From Abyssalbus ytuae (GTDB lineage: Bacteria; Bacteroidota; Bacteroidia; Flavobacteriales; Flavobacteriaceae), in assembly GCF_022807975.1 (NCBI RefSeq), contig NZ_CP094358.1, positions 1,426,001 through 1,490,000 of the forward strand: a stretch of 64,000 nt of DNA, in the 5' to 3' direction. How positions within the stretch are numbered: position 1 is the stretch's first letter; every line of letters begins with the position of its first letter. The translations under genes were made by a program, and so were the position numbers. Shown here piece by piece: positions 18,412 through 28,614 of this stretch. The notes beneath the pieces are model-generated. The model was not told the DNA's origin. It saw only the letters and a program-made list of their open reading frames with translations, and made no database searches.

Positions 18412-19154
18412 TCTCTGAAAATAAGTTTACCTTTATAATACTCGGTAACGTTAACCTCATCAGGATGGTTGACTGAAATCAGATTTCCCGTCCCATACAA
18501 ATTCCCGGCAAGGGTACTTACTGCGTGTACAATTATATCGTTTGAACCTCTGTGGTAGATACTAACATTATTGCAAATAAGGTCTTCCCCTTCAAATCTT
18601 CCGTTACCCGAAGCAAAGTTAATACTTAACAAATTGGTAGTCCCCGATATATAGCAATTAGATAAATTGTTAAAAACAAGCCTAAAGGATTGATTGTTTA
18701 TCTGAAGATAAAAATCTCCCACGGTCTGATATTCTTCTCTGTAATTTTCTGAATAAATAACTAAATCGGGGTAAGTTAACACTCCCTCCGATTTTATATC
18801 GAACTGGGTAGAACTTCTTATTTCAGTAATATCAGGAGAGGTAACTAAAATTTTTGTGGGGTCATAACTTCTGAAGTAATTACAACTATTGTTATCTGAT
18901 AAAATAAGTTGTCCGTCAACAACTTCAACTTTCACATCATCCAGTAAATTTTTTCCTGTTTTAACTACTACTTTATATTCATCACCTTCTGTCAAAGTCA
19001 TTTCAACGCCTTCATTAACCAAAATTTTATTAAATGAAGATACTTCAAATTCTTTCTGCACCGAATCTCCCCTGGTTTGAAAACAATCATTAGCAGATTC
19101 ATTATTACAAGCAAATAAAACTAATCCTATTATGTATACAAATCTTCTCATCAA
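18408..19154 (-). CDS. GIN-domain (DUF2807) lipoprotein
   Basis: The 248 residues have a lipoprotein signal (LVLFAC, lipid-modified Cys16) and a GIN beta-helix domain containing repeats such as VKVEVVDGQLILSDN. It is probably anchored in the outer or inner membrane facing the periplasm or surface. The start overlaps the stop of the upstream PagL-like gene by 4 bases, so the two are translationally coupled. Function unknown. A second GIN protein lies at 9619-10296. Confidence 0.82.
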   Translation of the reverse strand: MMRRFVYIIGLVLFACNNESANDCFQTRGDSVQKEFEVSSFNKILVNEGVEMTLTEGDEYKVVVKTGKNLLDDVKVEVVDGQLILSDNNSCNYFRSYDPTKILVTSPDITEIRSSTQFDIKSEGVLTYPDLVIYSENYREEYQTVGDFYLQINNQSFRLVFNNLSNCYISGTTNLLSINFASGNGRFEGEDLICNNVSIYHRGSNDIIVHAVSTLAGNLYGTGNLISVNHPDEVNVTEYYKGKLIFRD

Positions 19155-20257
19155 AATCTACATCCAATTCCAAATTCTACAGATTCCGCCTTGGCTCCAT
19201 GAGACTTGAGGGTTAATGCTGCAAAAATATTTTTACCAAAATAACGTTTTAATCCGGCTCTTATATATGTTTTACCTTCAAAATCTACCGGATAATACAC
19301 GTAGTATCCATACTGGGCTACTACAGAAAATCTGTTTACAAACAATTCATGTCCGGCAAAAATCCCTACACGTTTGTAATCTTCACTTCCTTTAATATTT
19401 TCTTCCGGAAACGAAATGCTTTTATACTTTATATATTCTTTTAAAAAATTAGAATAAAAAACTTCCGTTCCTAATTGAAAGGCACTTTTTCTGCTTATTC
19501 TTTTATCAGCATATGCCGAAAATATATAAAATGAATATTGCCCGCTACCAATCACGTCACTTTCGTTAATTCCTGTCCGGAAAACAAGATTAAATTTAAC
19601 GGGTTCCGTAATCTTTACCTTTTCCGCAGGAAAAATATATTCATGTTCTTCATTATCAATTTGATAATTTATGCCAACATTAAAAGTAATGGAATTCACA
19701 CTGGTGTTGGGTGCTTTTACGTTTGCATTGGAATAATGGATTAATGTTAACCCGGTTTGTATTCCTAATTTTTTAAATAAATTTTCTTTTTTATAGTTGA
19801 GCATTACATAAGTACTGCTCAGTATACGCGATCCGAAGGCTATATTTCTAAAGTTTTTTTCTTTATCGTAGGGGTTAGTAGTTACAGCCAATCCCTGGCC
19901 TATTCTAAACATTAAATTTCTTTTAAAAAAATAAAAATTATAATGCCCGTAAATACCATAATTATCTCCCAGGTATTTATTCTTAAGATTTTGGTAAGTA
20001 AACGAAATACCATAATCCGGATAATTATATTCGTATTCCCACTCTTCATTACCAAATGTCTTTTTACTCCATCCTATTACAAATCCTTCGGGATGGCCGG
20101 TAATTAAATGTTGTATATCAGTATTATGAAGAGCAATATTTCCTTTAAAATAATTTATATCAAAATAAGAAGATTTTGTTTTGTTTTCCTGGGAAAATAA
20201 ATTTAACGAAAAGAAAAAAAGGGCAACTGGTAATATCTTCATAAAGGTTAATTTCAT
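19151..20257 (-). CDS. PagL-like acyloxyacyl hydrolase (lipid A 3-O-deacylase family)
   Basis: The 368 residues start with a signal peptide (about 1-22, ending LFSQ), followed by an outer-membrane beta-barrel. The motif IHYSNANVKAPN carries the His and Ser of the PagL catalytic site, and the segment before it matches the acyloxyacyl hydrolase family. It probably trims 3-O-linked acyl chains of lipid A. The residues after about 215 are a further barrel-like domain beyond the minimal PagL length. An internal M6 could be the true start. It is coupled to the GIN lipoprotein. Confidence 0.75.
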   Translation of the reverse strand: MKLTFMKILPVALFFFSLNLFSQENKTKSSYFDINYFKGNIALHNTDIQHLITGHPEGFVIGWSKKTFGNEEWEYEYNYPDYGISFTYQNLKNKYLGDNYGIYGHYNFYFFKRNLMFRIGQGLAVTTNPYDKEKNFRNIAFGSRILSSTYVMLNYKKENLFKKLGIQTGLTLIHYSNANVKAPNTSVNSITFNVGINYQIDNEEHEYIFPAEKVKITEPVKFNLVFRTGINESDVIGSGQYSFYIFSAYADKRISRKSAFQLGTEVFYSNFLKEYIKYKSISFPEENIKGSEDYKRVGIFAGHELFVNRFSVVAQYGYYVYYPVDFEGKTYIRAGLKRYFGKNIFAALTLKSHGAKAESVEFGIGCRF

Positions 20258-20275
20258 AACAAATGTAACCTTATT

Positions 20276-21232
20276 TTAAAAAACAGCTTGTGCAATTGCT
20301 TTAATATTATCAGATTTCCCCATTGAATAATAATGTAAAACAGGTACTCCAGCTTCTTTTAGTTCTTTTGACTGTTGTATGGCCCATTCTATACCCACTC
20401 GTCTGACTTCTGAATTGCTTTTACATTTTTCAACTTCTGTAACAAGTGCTTCAGGCAAATCAATTTTAAAGACCTGCGGCAAAAGCTGTAAATGTTTTTT
20501 CACCGCAATGGGTTTTATCCCGGGAATTACAGGTACATTGATTCCATATTCTTTAATTTTTTTAATAAATTCAAAAAAACTGACATTATCAAAAAACATT
20601 TGGGTCACTATATAATCAGCTCCTGCATCAACCTTCTCTTTTAATTTTTTTAAATCGAAATCCATGGAAGGGGCTTCCAGATGCTTTTCGGGATATCCTG
20701 CCACACCAATGCAAAAATCCGATTTATCTCCTCCTTCTATTGTTTCATTAAGATATTTCCCCTGATTGAGTTCATGTATCTGGTTTACCAATTCGCTTGC
20801 ATAATTATGTCCCCCCTTGGCAGGTTCAAAATAGCGTTGATGTTTCATGGCATCGCCCCTTAAAGCCATTACATTTTGTATACCTAAGTAATGGCAGTCC
20901 ACCAACATATATTCTGTTTCTTCTTTAGTAAAACCCCCACATAAAACATGAGGAATGGCATCAACATCATATTTATGCTGCAGAGAGGCACAGATACCTA
21001 CCGTACCGGGTCGCATACGGGTTATTTTTCTGTCAAACAAACCATTTCCCTTGTCTATATAAACATATTCTTCGCGGGAAGTGGTCACATCTATAAAAGG
21101 AGGATTGAATTCCATTAACGGGTCTATATTGCTATATAAATCCTGAATATTACTCCCTTTTTGAGGCGGAATAATTTCAAAGGAAAACAATGTTTTTCCT
21201 GAAGCTTTCACAATATGTTCTGTTACTTTCAT
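20276..21232 (-). CDS. metF: Methylenetetrahydrofolate reductase
   Basis: Reduces 5,10-methylene-THF to 5-methyl-THF, the methyl donor for MetH. The 318 residues form the FAD-containing TIM barrel, with FSEIIPPQKG-like N-terminal strand FSFEIIPP, ALRGD near 135 and QMFFDN near 222. The length fits the bacterial single-domain enzyme. It follows the split metH genes by 119 bases on the same strand. The gap contains no obvious terminator, so read-through from metH is plausible. Confidence 0.95.
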   Translation of the reverse strand: MKVTEHIVKASGKTLFSFEIIPPQKGSNIQDLYSNIDPLMEFNPPFIDVTTSREEYVYIDKGNGLFDRKITRMRPGTVGICASLQHKYDVDAIPHVLCGGFTKEETEYMLVDCHYLGIQNVMALRGDAMKHQRYFEPAKGGHNYASELVNQIHELNQGKYLNETIEGGDKSDFCIGVAGYPEKHLEAPSMDFDLKKLKEKVDAGADYIVTQMFFDNVSFFEFIKKIKEYGINVPVIPGIKPIAVKKHLQLLPQVFKIDLPEALVTEVEKCKSNSEVRRVGIEWAIQQSKELKEAGVPVLHYYSMGKSDNIKAIAQAVF

Positions 21233-21351
21233 TTTTTATAATAGTGCTTTTTTGATTGATTATTAATCCCTCTCATATTCCGCATAAAATCCGACACAAT
21301 AATATGACTTCTTAGACTTAATCGAATAAATTTTATATTTATGTCATATAT

Positions 21352-24033
21352 TTAATCGGCAATGTTAGGATTTAACCACTTTTTGGCTTCTTCCAAAGTT
21401 ATATTTCTTCTCTTCGCATAATCTGTTACCTGATCTTCTTTTATTTTGGCAAGACCGAAATATTTACTTGCCGGATTTGCAAAATAGTAACCTGATACTG
21501 ATGCTGCCGGCCACATCGCCAAACTTTCGGTTAATTGAACACCTATTTCTTTTTCAACATTCAACAACTCCCAGATAGTATTTTTTTCTAAATGATCAGG
21601 ACATGCCGGATACCCCGGAGCAGGGCGAATACCTTTATAATTTTCTTTTATTAATTCTTCATTGATTAAATTCTCATCCGGGGCATAACCCCAAATTTCT
21701 TTGCGTACTTTTTCGTGAAGGTATTCGGCAAAGGCTTCTGCTAACCTATCTGCTAAAGCTTTGATCATTATGGAATTATAATCATCGTGGTCTGCTTCAA
21801 ACTTTTTAGCGATTTCATCAACCCCAAAACCGGTGGTTACGCAAAATGCACCGACATAATCTTGTTTCCCCACTTCTTTGGGTACAATAAAATCGGCCAG
21901 GGCAATATTAGGTGCTTCTTTGGTTTTTCGGGATTGCTGACGAAGGGTTAAAAATTTTCCCGCTACTTTTCCTTTTTCATTAAAAACTTCAATATCATCA
22001 TCATTTACCTGATTAGCCGGAAAAATTCCGATAATACCTTTAGCCTGTAACCATTTTTCATCCACAATTTGCTGAAGCATTTGCCGAGCATCATTAAAAA
22101 GTGAGGTAGCTTCTTTTCCTACTGTTTCATCGTTTAAAATAGAAGGATATTTACCGTGTAGCTCCCATGAGCGGAAAAAAGGTGTCCAGTCTATGTAATC
22201 CAGTAATACTTTTAAATTGGCTTCAATTTTTTTAACTCCTAAAAAATTTGGTTTTGGCGGTTGAAAATTATCCCAATCTAACTGTAACTTATTTTTCCTT
22301 GCCTCTTCTATTGACAAGAAACTTTTAGTTTTGGAACGGCTTAAAAAGCCTTCACGAAGCTTATCATATTCATTTTTAATTGATACGGCATATTCTTCTT
22401 TCAGTTTAGGGTTAATAAGATTTTCTGCAACAGTAACGGCTCTGGATGCGTCGTTTACATGCACTACTGTTTTAGAATACTCGGGAGTAATTTTAACCGC
22501 GGTGTGAGCTCTTGATGTTGTTGCCCCACCTATCATAACAGGAATATGACAGTTTATTTTTTCCAGTTCTTTAGCCAGATAAACCATTTCGTCCAATGAA
22601 GGGGTTATCAATCCGCTTAAGCCAATTACATCTACATTTTCATCAATTGCTGTTTGGATGATTTTCTCTGGCGGAACCATAACGCCTAAATCGATAATCT
22701 CATAATTATTACAGCCCAAAACCACTGCCACTATATTTTTACCTATGTCGTGTACATCACCTTTAACTGTAGCAATCAGAATGCGGCCATTCGATCTGGA
22801 TACCCCATCCTTTTCTGCTTCAATAAATGGTAATAAATATGCTACTGCTTTTTTCATAACACGGGCCGATTTAACCACTTGTGGGAGGAACATTTTTCCA
22901 CTGCCAAAAAGGTCTCCTACCACATTCATCCCGTTCATGAGGTAGACTTCTATAACTTCTATCGGCCTGGTTACTATCCCACGTGCCTCTTCAATATCAG
23001 TTTCAATAAACTCATCAATCCCTTTTACCAATGAATGTGTTAAACGTTCCTGAATATTTCCATTTCTCCATTCCTGACTTTGTTTTTCAACAATCTTACC
23101 TTCACCTTTCACTGTTTCTGCGAAGGCTAACAAACGTTCTGTTGCATCACTTCTTCTGTCTAAAAGAACATCCTCTACATGCTCCAGAAGATCCTTGGGA
23201 ATATCGTCATAAACCTCTAACATTTGAGGATTTACAATTCCCATCGTCATTCCGTTTTTAATAGCATGGTAAAGAAAGGCCGAGTGCATTGCTTCACGAA
23301 CCACATTATTACCCCTGAAAGAGAAGGAAACATTACTTACACCTCCGCTTACATGAGCACATGGCAGGTTTTCACGTATCCATTTAGTTGCACGAAAAAA
23401 ATCCAAAGCATTTTTTCTATGCTCTTCCATTCCTGTTGCCACAGGAAAAATATTGGGGTCAAAAATGATATCTTCTGCCGGAAACCCCACTTTGTTTACC
23501 AGGACATCATAGGATCTCTTACATATTTCTATTCGCCTCTCATAGGTATCTGCCTGTCCAACCTCATCAAACGCCATTACAATAACTGCAGCGCCATATC
23601 TTTTTATAAGTTTCCCATGGTTAATGAAGACTTCCTCCCCTTCTTTTAAACTAATGGAATTAACGATACATTTCCCCTGAACTACTTTAAGTCCGGCTTC
23701 AATAATTTCCCATTTGGAACTGTCAATCATAACAGGCACCCTGGCAATATCGGGTTCGGCGGCAATTAGATTAAGAAATCTGGTCATGGTTTCTGCCCCA
23801 TCCAGCATTCCTTCATCCATATTAACATCTATAATTTGTGCGCCTCCTTCTACCTGAGCCCTTGCTACTTCCAGAGCTTCTTCGTATTTTTCTTCTTTTA
23901 TAAGGCGAAGAAACTTCCGGGAACCTGTTACATTGGTCCTTTCTCCAATATTAATGAAGTTACTTTCGGGGGTGACCACTAAAGGCTCTAATCCTGAAAG
24001 TTTTAAGTATTTATTGCAGTTTGCTACTGTCAT
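21352..24033 (-). CDS. metH: Methionine synthase, folate/cobalamin/reactivation modules (split MetH, C part)
   Basis: This 893-residue protein begins at the pterin-binding domain ([14 protein letters not shown] near 26) and contains the B12 cap, the B12-binding domain with cobalt-ligand H428 in DVHDIG, and the C-terminal AdoMet reactivation domain ([12 protein letters not shown] near 815). The homocysteine module is the separate gene just upstream, 15 bases away. Together the two total about 1229 residues, close to full-length E. coli MetH, and the break falls exactly at the inter-module linker. The enzyme therefore works as a two-subunit MetH. Confidence 0.95.
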   Translation of the reverse strand: MTVANCNKYLKLSGLEPLVVTPESNFINIGERTNVTGSRKFLRLIKEEKYEEALEVARAQVEGGAQIIDVNMDEGMLDGAETMTRFLNLIAAEPDIARVPVMIDSSKWEIIEAGLKVVQGKCIVNSISLKEGEEVFINHGKLIKRYGAAVIVMAFDEVGQADTYERRIEICKRSYDVLVNKVGFPAEDIIFDPNIFPVATGMEEHRKNALDFFRATKWIRENLPCAHVSGGVSNVSFSFRGNNVVREAMHSAFLYHAIKNGMTMGIVNPQMLEVYDDIPKDLLEHVEDVLLDRRSDATERLLAFAETVKGEGKIVEKQSQEWRNGNIQERLTHSLVKGIDEFIETDIEEARGIVTRPIEVIEVYLMNGMNVVGDLFGSGKMFLPQVVKSARVMKKAVAYLLPFIEAEKDGVSRSNGRILIATVKGDVHDIGKNIVAVVLGCNNYEIIDLGVMVPPEKIIQTAIDENVDVIGLSGLITPSLDEMVYLAKELEKINCHIPVMIGGATTSRAHTAVKITPEYSKTVVHVNDASRAVTVAENLINPKLKEEYAVSIKNEYDKLREGFLSRSKTKSFLSIEEARKNKLQLDWDNFQPPKPNFLGVKKIEANLKVLLDYIDWTPFFRSWELHGKYPSILNDETVGKEATSLFNDARQMLQQIVDEKWLQAKGIIGIFPANQVNDDDIEVFNEKGKVAGKFLTLRQQSRKTKEAPNIALADFIVPKEVGKQDYVGAFCVTTGFGVDEIAKKFEADHDDYNSIMIKALADRLAEAFAEYLHEKVRKEIWGYAPDENLINEELIKENYKGIRPAPGYPACPDHLEKNTIWELLNVEKEIGVQLTESLAMWPAASVSGYYFANPASKYFGLAKIKEDQVTDYAKRRNITLEEAKKWLNPNIAD

Positions 24034-24048
24034 TTAAAATTTATTGTC

Positions 24049-25059
24049 TTAAGCAGGAATATTTTCTTTTAATTCTCTTGGATTATATTGTGCGGCCATT
24101 TCTGCAATGGCTCTGATATGGTCCGGAGTTGTTCCACAACAACCTCCTATGATATTTACCAAATTATCTTCCAAATATGATTTGATTAAAGATTGCATTT
24201 CTTTAGCAGACTGATCGTATTCTCCAAATGCATTTGGCAACCCCGCATTTGGATGTGCAGAAACAAAAAATTCAGTTTGATTTGACAATCTTTTTAAATA
24301 TGGTTTTAACTGATCGGCCCCTAATGCACAATTGAACCCTACACTTAACAATGGCATATGGGACACTGATATTAAGAAAGCTTCAGCAGTCTGGCCGGAT
24401 AATGTTCTACCTGATGCATCAGTAATTGTCCCGCTAACCATAACCGGAATATCAGTTCCTTTCTCTTCATTCACCTCATCTATAGCAAACAATGCTGCTT
24501 TTGCATTAAGGGTATCAAAAATGGTCTCTACAAGTAAAATATCAACCCCTCCATCTATTAAACCTTCTGTTTGTTCTTTATAAGCAGTTTTCAGTTCATC
24601 AAAAGTGACAGCCCTGTAGCCTGGGTCATTTACATCCGGAGACATGCTGGCTGTTCGGTTTGTTGGCCCAATGGAACCAGCCACGAAACGGGGTTTATCA
24701 GGGTTCTTCAGGGTATACTCGTCAGCTGCTTTTCGGGCTAATTTAGCCGATTCCACATTTAATTCGTAAGCCAGATCTTCCATATGATAATCTGCCATCC
24801 CTATGGTCGTAGATGAAAACGTATTGGTTTCAATAATATCGGCCCCGGCTTCCAGATATTGCGCATGAATATCTATAATAGCTTGTGGTTGTGTAAGTGA
24901 TAATAAATCGTTGTTCCCCTGTAGTGGAAACTTAAAATCTTTAAAACGATCACCCCTGTAATCTTCTTCCGTAAATTTATGACGTTGTATCATGGTGCCC
25001 ATGGCTCCGTCCAACACCAGGATTCTTTTTTGAAGTTCTTTTTTTATATCTTTTTTCAT
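24049..25059 (-). CDS. Methionine synthase, homocysteine-binding module (split MetH, N part)
   Basis: The 336-residue homocysteine S-methyltransferase barrel equals the first module of MetH. It has [10 protein letters not shown] near 16, GFNCALGA near 243 with the first zinc Cys, and [11 protein letters not shown] near 309 with the other two. It lacks folate, B12 and reactivation domains, which are supplied by the next gene after a 15-base gap. The ATG follows a 250-base leader that contains a repeat-like hairpin element but no recognisable riboswitch. Confidence 0.93.
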   Translation of the reverse strand: MKKDIKKELQKRILVLDGAMGTMIQRHKFTEEDYRGDRFKDFKFPLQGNNDLLSLTQPQAIIDIHAQYLEAGADIIETNTFSSTTIGMADYHMEDLAYELNVESAKLARKAADEYTLKNPDKPRFVAGSIGPTNRTASMSPDVNDPGYRAVTFDELKTAYKEQTEGLIDGGVDILLVETIFDTLNAKAALFAIDEVNEEKGTDIPVMVSGTITDASGRTLSGQTAEAFLISVSHMPLLSVGFNCALGADQLKPYLKRLSNQTEFFVSAHPNAGLPNAFGEYDQSAKEMQSLIKSYLEDNLVNIIGGCCGTTPDHIRAIAEMAAQYNPRELKENIPA

Positions 25060-25084
25060 ATTTCCTATTCAATTTACATTAAAG

Positions 25085-25175
25085 CTTTGCCGGAATTCTC
25101 AGAACACTTTGCCATTCCATACTTGATATGAAATCTGAATTCCTGCTCCTGATAGTTGTCGGGACAGCTGATTGC
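25085..25175. repeat. REP-like palindromic intergenic element upstream of metH
   Basis: Outer arms GGAATTCTCAGA (25092-25103) and TCTGAATTCC (25134-25143) enclose an inner hairpin TTCCATA / TATGAAA with loop CTTGA (25115-25133). A second small hairpin, TCCTGATAGTTGTCGGGA, lies at about 25147-25164. The core resembles the CATTCC...TTGAT...GGAATC intergenic repeats common in many bacteria, in degenerate form. A regulatory role in the metH leader is possible but not shown. Confidence 0.4.
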
Positions 25176-25247
25176 GCAAAAATATCAAGAAAAAGCTGAA
25201 GGATAAAACAAAACACAAAGTCTTACATTTATCTTTCATTTATAACG

Positions 25248-25290
25248 AAAAAAAAATTCCAAAAATCTAAAGCTTGATTTTTGGAATTTT
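25248..25290 (-). terminator. Terminator of the metX-to-ferredoxin-reductase operon
   Basis: A 15-pair stem (25253-25267 / 25276-25290) with loop TAAAGCTT is followed by a T run on the minus strand, 22 bases after the oxidoreductase stop. It separates this operon from metH. Confidence 0.85.
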
Positions 25291-25311
25291 TAGTTTTGTT
25301 TTTTTAAGTTT

Positions 25312-26367
25312 TTATACGATACTTTTCACAACTTCTTTTTTCGCTTCTTTTTTAGTTCCGTCAAAACCTTGAATTCCTCCAACCGTGGTATATTTCATAA
25401 CATATTTTTTATCGGGAAATATACGCTGATAAGCGCTTTGGCACATGACTGCCGCTTCATGAAATCCTGATAAAATTAATTTTAATTTCCCCTTATAAGT
25501 GTTTACATCGCCAATGGCATAAATACCAGGTATATTGGTTGAGTAATCGTATGAATTATCAACTTTGATCGCATTTTTTTCTATTTCAAGCCCCCAATCT
25601 GCAATAGGCCCCAGTTTAGGGGATAAACCGAATAAAGGAATAAAATTATCGACTTCCAGAACAATCTCTCCTTTGTCTTTATGAGTAACTGTAACTTTTT
25701 CCAGGGTTTCATTTCCCTGAAGTGCTGTAACTTCGGCCTCAGTTATTAAAGAAACCTTTCCTAATTTTGATAATTCTGCTACTTTTTCTACAGAGTCCAA
25801 GGCTCCTCTAAATTCATTTCTCCTGTGAACCAGGTACACTTCAGAAGCTATATCGGCAAGGAAAATAGACCAGTCTAATGCTGAATCTCCGCCCCCTGCA
25901 ATAACCACACGCTTATTTTTGTAAACTTCAGGATCTTTAATAATGTAAGAGACTCCTTTATCCTCAAAATCTACGATATTATCAATTAAAGGTTTACGTG
26001 GTTCGAATGAGCCTAGCCCCCCTGCAATAACAACTACAGGAGCGTGGTGCTTAGTACCTTTGTTAGTGGTAACAATAAAAGAACCATCTTCGAGTTTATC
26101 AATGGTTTCAGCCCTTTCTCCCAAGGTAAACCCCGGTTCAAACGGTTTTATTTGCTCCATTAAATTATCTACCAATTTTCCTGCTAAAATTTCAGGAAAA
26201 CCGGGTATATCGTATATAGGTTTTTTTGGATAAATCTCGGCACATTGTCCACCAGGTTGAGCTAAAGCATCAATTAAATGACACTTGAGTTTCAATAATC
26301 CGGCCTCAAAAACAGTGAATAAACCTGTTGGACCTGCTCCAATAATAAGCATATCTGTTTTAATCAT
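25312..26367 (-). CDS. Thioredoxin-reductase-like ferredoxin/flavodoxin-NADP+ reductase
   Basis: The 351-residue NAD(P)H/FAD flavoprotein has an FAD motif GAGPTGL near 9, a GGGDSALDW nucleotide-binding site near 159 and a C-terminal FAD motif AIGDVNTY near 285. There is no CxxC redox pair, which marks the YumC-type ferredoxin-NADP+ reductases as opposed to thioredoxin reductase. It lies 71 bases downstream of the sulfite reductase and just before the operon terminator. It therefore probably passes electrons from NADPH, via ferredoxin or flavodoxin, to that enzyme. The electron carrier is not encoded here. Confidence 0.86.
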   Translation of the reverse strand: MIKTDMLIIGAGPTGLFTVFEAGLLKLKCHLIDALAQPGGQCAEIYPKKPIYDIPGFPEILAGKLVDNLMEQIKPFEPGFTLGERAETIDKLEDGSFIVTTNKGTKHHAPVVVIAGGLGSFEPRKPLIDNIVDFEDKGVSYIIKDPEVYKNKRVVIAGGGDSALDWSIFLADIASEVYLVHRRNEFRGALDSVEKVAELSKLGKVSLITEAEVTALQGNETLEKVTVTHKDKGEIVLEVDNFIPLFGLSPKLGPIADWGLEIEKNAIKVDNSYDYSTNIPGIYAIGDVNTYKGKLKLILSGFHEAAVMCQSAYQRIFPDKKYVMKYTTVGGIQGFDGTKKEAKKEVVKSIV

Positions 26368-26438
26368 TTCAAAACTAATTTAATTCTTTTCTTTTTTTAC
26401 AAAACTAAAATTTTATTTTTAAATAGACTCATTATAAA

Positions 26439-28529
26439 TTAAGCGTTAGTAACTTCTTTTTTTCTGTAAATACATATTTGCTTATAGAAAGATTCAGCTT
26501 CACTTAAATATTTTGAGGCAAATGCTGCAGAAGGTTGATTTTTATTTATCTGATAAACGAAATCTGCAAAGGATGTTGGTAATTCTATTTTTCCTTCGGA
26601 AATAAAAACTTCATCAAATTGTTGAATAATTCCTGCGTGAGTATTTGTTCTTTTCTTTTCTGAAAGCAATAATGCTTTTGCTGTATTTATAACGGATGCA
26701 TATGCATGATAAATACTGTCTGCCCATTTTTCATTTGTTAATGCTTCTTTTGCATTTTCTATTTTTTCTTCGCTTTCAAAAAGTAATGTTGCCACTAAAT
26801 CTATAACCACACCTGCACACTCACCTACCCCCACAGCCTGAATGTATTTTTCTTCATTACCCCAATCTATAAAATCACTTTCTTCAAGATTATCTACATT
26901 AGATAAGGGGTTCAAAAACTCATAGAAATACTTTTCGCCGTTTCTGTCATAATAATCTAAAAATGATTCACCATTTATTCTGTTAGCTGAAAAATCATCT
27001 AAGATTAGTCGTAAAGCCCGGGGGCCTCTTTTGGATGGCAATTTTATAACTTTATCGGCAAAACGTCCGTTTCCATTCCCTAAAACACCGCCGCCAAGCA
27101 AAATCTGTACGGCCGGTGCTACCAATTTATCTTTTGTACGTATTGACATTCCCTGAAAACCAATATGTGCCATGTTGTGTTGCCCACAGGCATTCATACA
27201 GCCACTAATTTTAATAGTGACATCCTTGTTATTTAAATACTGTGGATACTCTTCTTTTAAAACTTTTTCTAAAACTGTTGCCATCCCCGTACTACTGGCA
27301 ATGCCCAAGTTACAAGTATCGGTTCCGGGACAGGCCGTAATATCAGCAGCAGAATTATAGCCTAACTCAGTAAAGCCAAGTTTTTTCAACTCTACATAAA
27401 AGAAAGGTAGTAAATCTTCCCTTACATAGCGTATTAAAATATCCTGCCTTAGAGATAAACGAATTTCATCAGCAGCATACTTTTTTATTAAAGCAGCTAA
27501 TGGCCTTGCCTGTTCCAGATAAAAATCTCCCAGTTTTACTTTTATTCCTATAGCATACAATCCTCTTTGCTTTTGCTCTGTTACATTATTTTGTAACCAG
27601 GCTTCATAGCTTTCTTTATCTTCAATTTCTACATAGGGGCTATCTAATGTTGATACTTTTATTTTTTCTTCTTCTTTTTTAATAGGGTACAATTGGTAAG
27701 CTAATGCTTTTTTTTCATTTTCCACTAATTGCAGAAATGTTTCCAGGCCAATATCCTTAATAAGGAATTTCATCCTCGCTTTTAAACGTTTTGAACGCTC
27801 ACCATGACGATCAAAAATTCTTAAAACACTTTCTATAAACGGAATTAATTGACCGGTTTCTAAAAATTCATAAACCACATCGGCATGGCGAGGCTGAGAA
27901 CCTAAACCCCCGCCTAAAAGAACTTTAAAACCTCTCACTTCATTTTGAATTTTTGGTATAAACCCAAGATCATGTATGTAAGTGAGCCCCGTGTCTTTTT
28001 CTGAAGATGAAAACGCCATTTTAAACTTTCGCCCCATTTCCTGACAAACAGGGTTTCTTAAAAAGAACTGAAAAACCGCATGGGCATATGGCGTCACGTC
28101 AAAAGGCTCGTCGGGATCAATCCCGGCCTCGGCACTGGCAGTTACATTTCTCACCGTATTCCCGCAGGCTTCGCGTAATGTTACATCGCTTTTTTCCAAT
28201 TTTGCCCATAACTCTGGTGTTCTATCCAAACTTACATAGTGTATTTGTATGTCCTGACGTGTAGTTATATGCAATCTTCCGGTAGAATATTCTTCAGACA
28301 CATCACAAATACGGAGTAATTGATCTGAAGTCACTTTACCATACGGCAGTTTAATCCTGATCATTTGTACCCCCTGTTGTCTCTGTCCGTACACCCCTCT
28401 GGCAAGTCGCAAACTCCTGAAGCGTTCTTCATCGATCTTTCCTTCCCGAAACAATCGAATTTTTCTATCTAATTCGACTATATCTTTTTCTACTACAGGG
28501 TTTTCTATTTCGGTTCTAAAGCTTTGCAT
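26439..28529 (-). CDS. Siroheme sulfite (or nitrite) reductase with C-terminal HEPN-like domain
   Basis: Six-electron reduction of sulfite to sulfide (or nitrite to ammonium). The siroheme/4Fe-4S ligands are all present: C400 and C406 in CPGTDTC, C444 and C448 in CMNAC. Duplicated ferrodoxin-like and catalytic halves fill residues 1 to about 560. Residues about 570-696 form an extra helical domain of HEPN type (KEALTNEKWADSIYHAYASV) not found in standard enzymes. Placement after metX-thrA and the sulfhydrylase under a SAM riboswitch argues for assimilatory sulfite reduction. The role of the HEPN tail is unknown. Confidence 0.87.
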   Translation of the reverse strand: MQSFRTEIENPVVEKDIVELDRKIRLFREGKIDEERFRSLRLARGVYGQRQQGVQMIRIKLPYGKVTSDQLLRICDVSEEYSTGRLHITTRQDIQIHYVSLDRTPELWAKLEKSDVTLREACGNTVRNVTASAEAGIDPDEPFDVTPYAHAVFQFFLRNPVCQEMGRKFKMAFSSSEKDTGLTYIHDLGFIPKIQNEVRGFKVLLGGGLGSQPRHADVVYEFLETGQLIPFIESVLRIFDRHGERSKRLKARMKFLIKDIGLETFLQLVENEKKALAYQLYPIKKEEEKIKVSTLDSPYVEIEDKESYEAWLQNNVTEQKQRGLYAIGIKVKLGDFYLEQARPLAALIKKYAADEIRLSLRQDILIRYVREDLLPFFYVELKKLGFTELGYNSAADITACPGTDTCNLGIASSTGMATVLEKVLKEEYPQYLNNKDVTIKISGCMNACGQHNMAHIGFQGMSIRTKDKLVAPAVQILLGGGVLGNGNGRFADKVIKLPSKRGPRALRLILDDFSANRINGESFLDYYDRNGEKYFYEFLNPLSNVDNLEESDFIDWGNEEKYIQAVGVGECAGVVIDLVATLLFESEEKIENAKEALTNEKWADSIYHAYASVINTAKALLLSEKKRTNTHAGIIQQFDEVFISEGKIELPTSFADFVYQINKNQPSAAFASKYLSEAESFYKQICIYRKKEVTNA

Positions 28530-28614
28530 AATAATCTACTTAATCGATAGGTTAATAGAATTTTTGACGAAAATACATTAATATTATTTAAATACAATAT
28601 TTATTTTCAGTTTT

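Noticed and set aside
21352-25059. Frameshifted single metH gene
   Set aside because: The two ORFs have proper stop and start codons and split at the domain linker with no lost sequence.
25060-25250. Cobalamin, SAM-I or SAM-II riboswitch before metH
   Set aside because: None of the conserved blocks (B12 box GCCACTG, S-box GCAACC, SAM-II loop) was found on the minus strand; only the repeat-like hairpin is visible.
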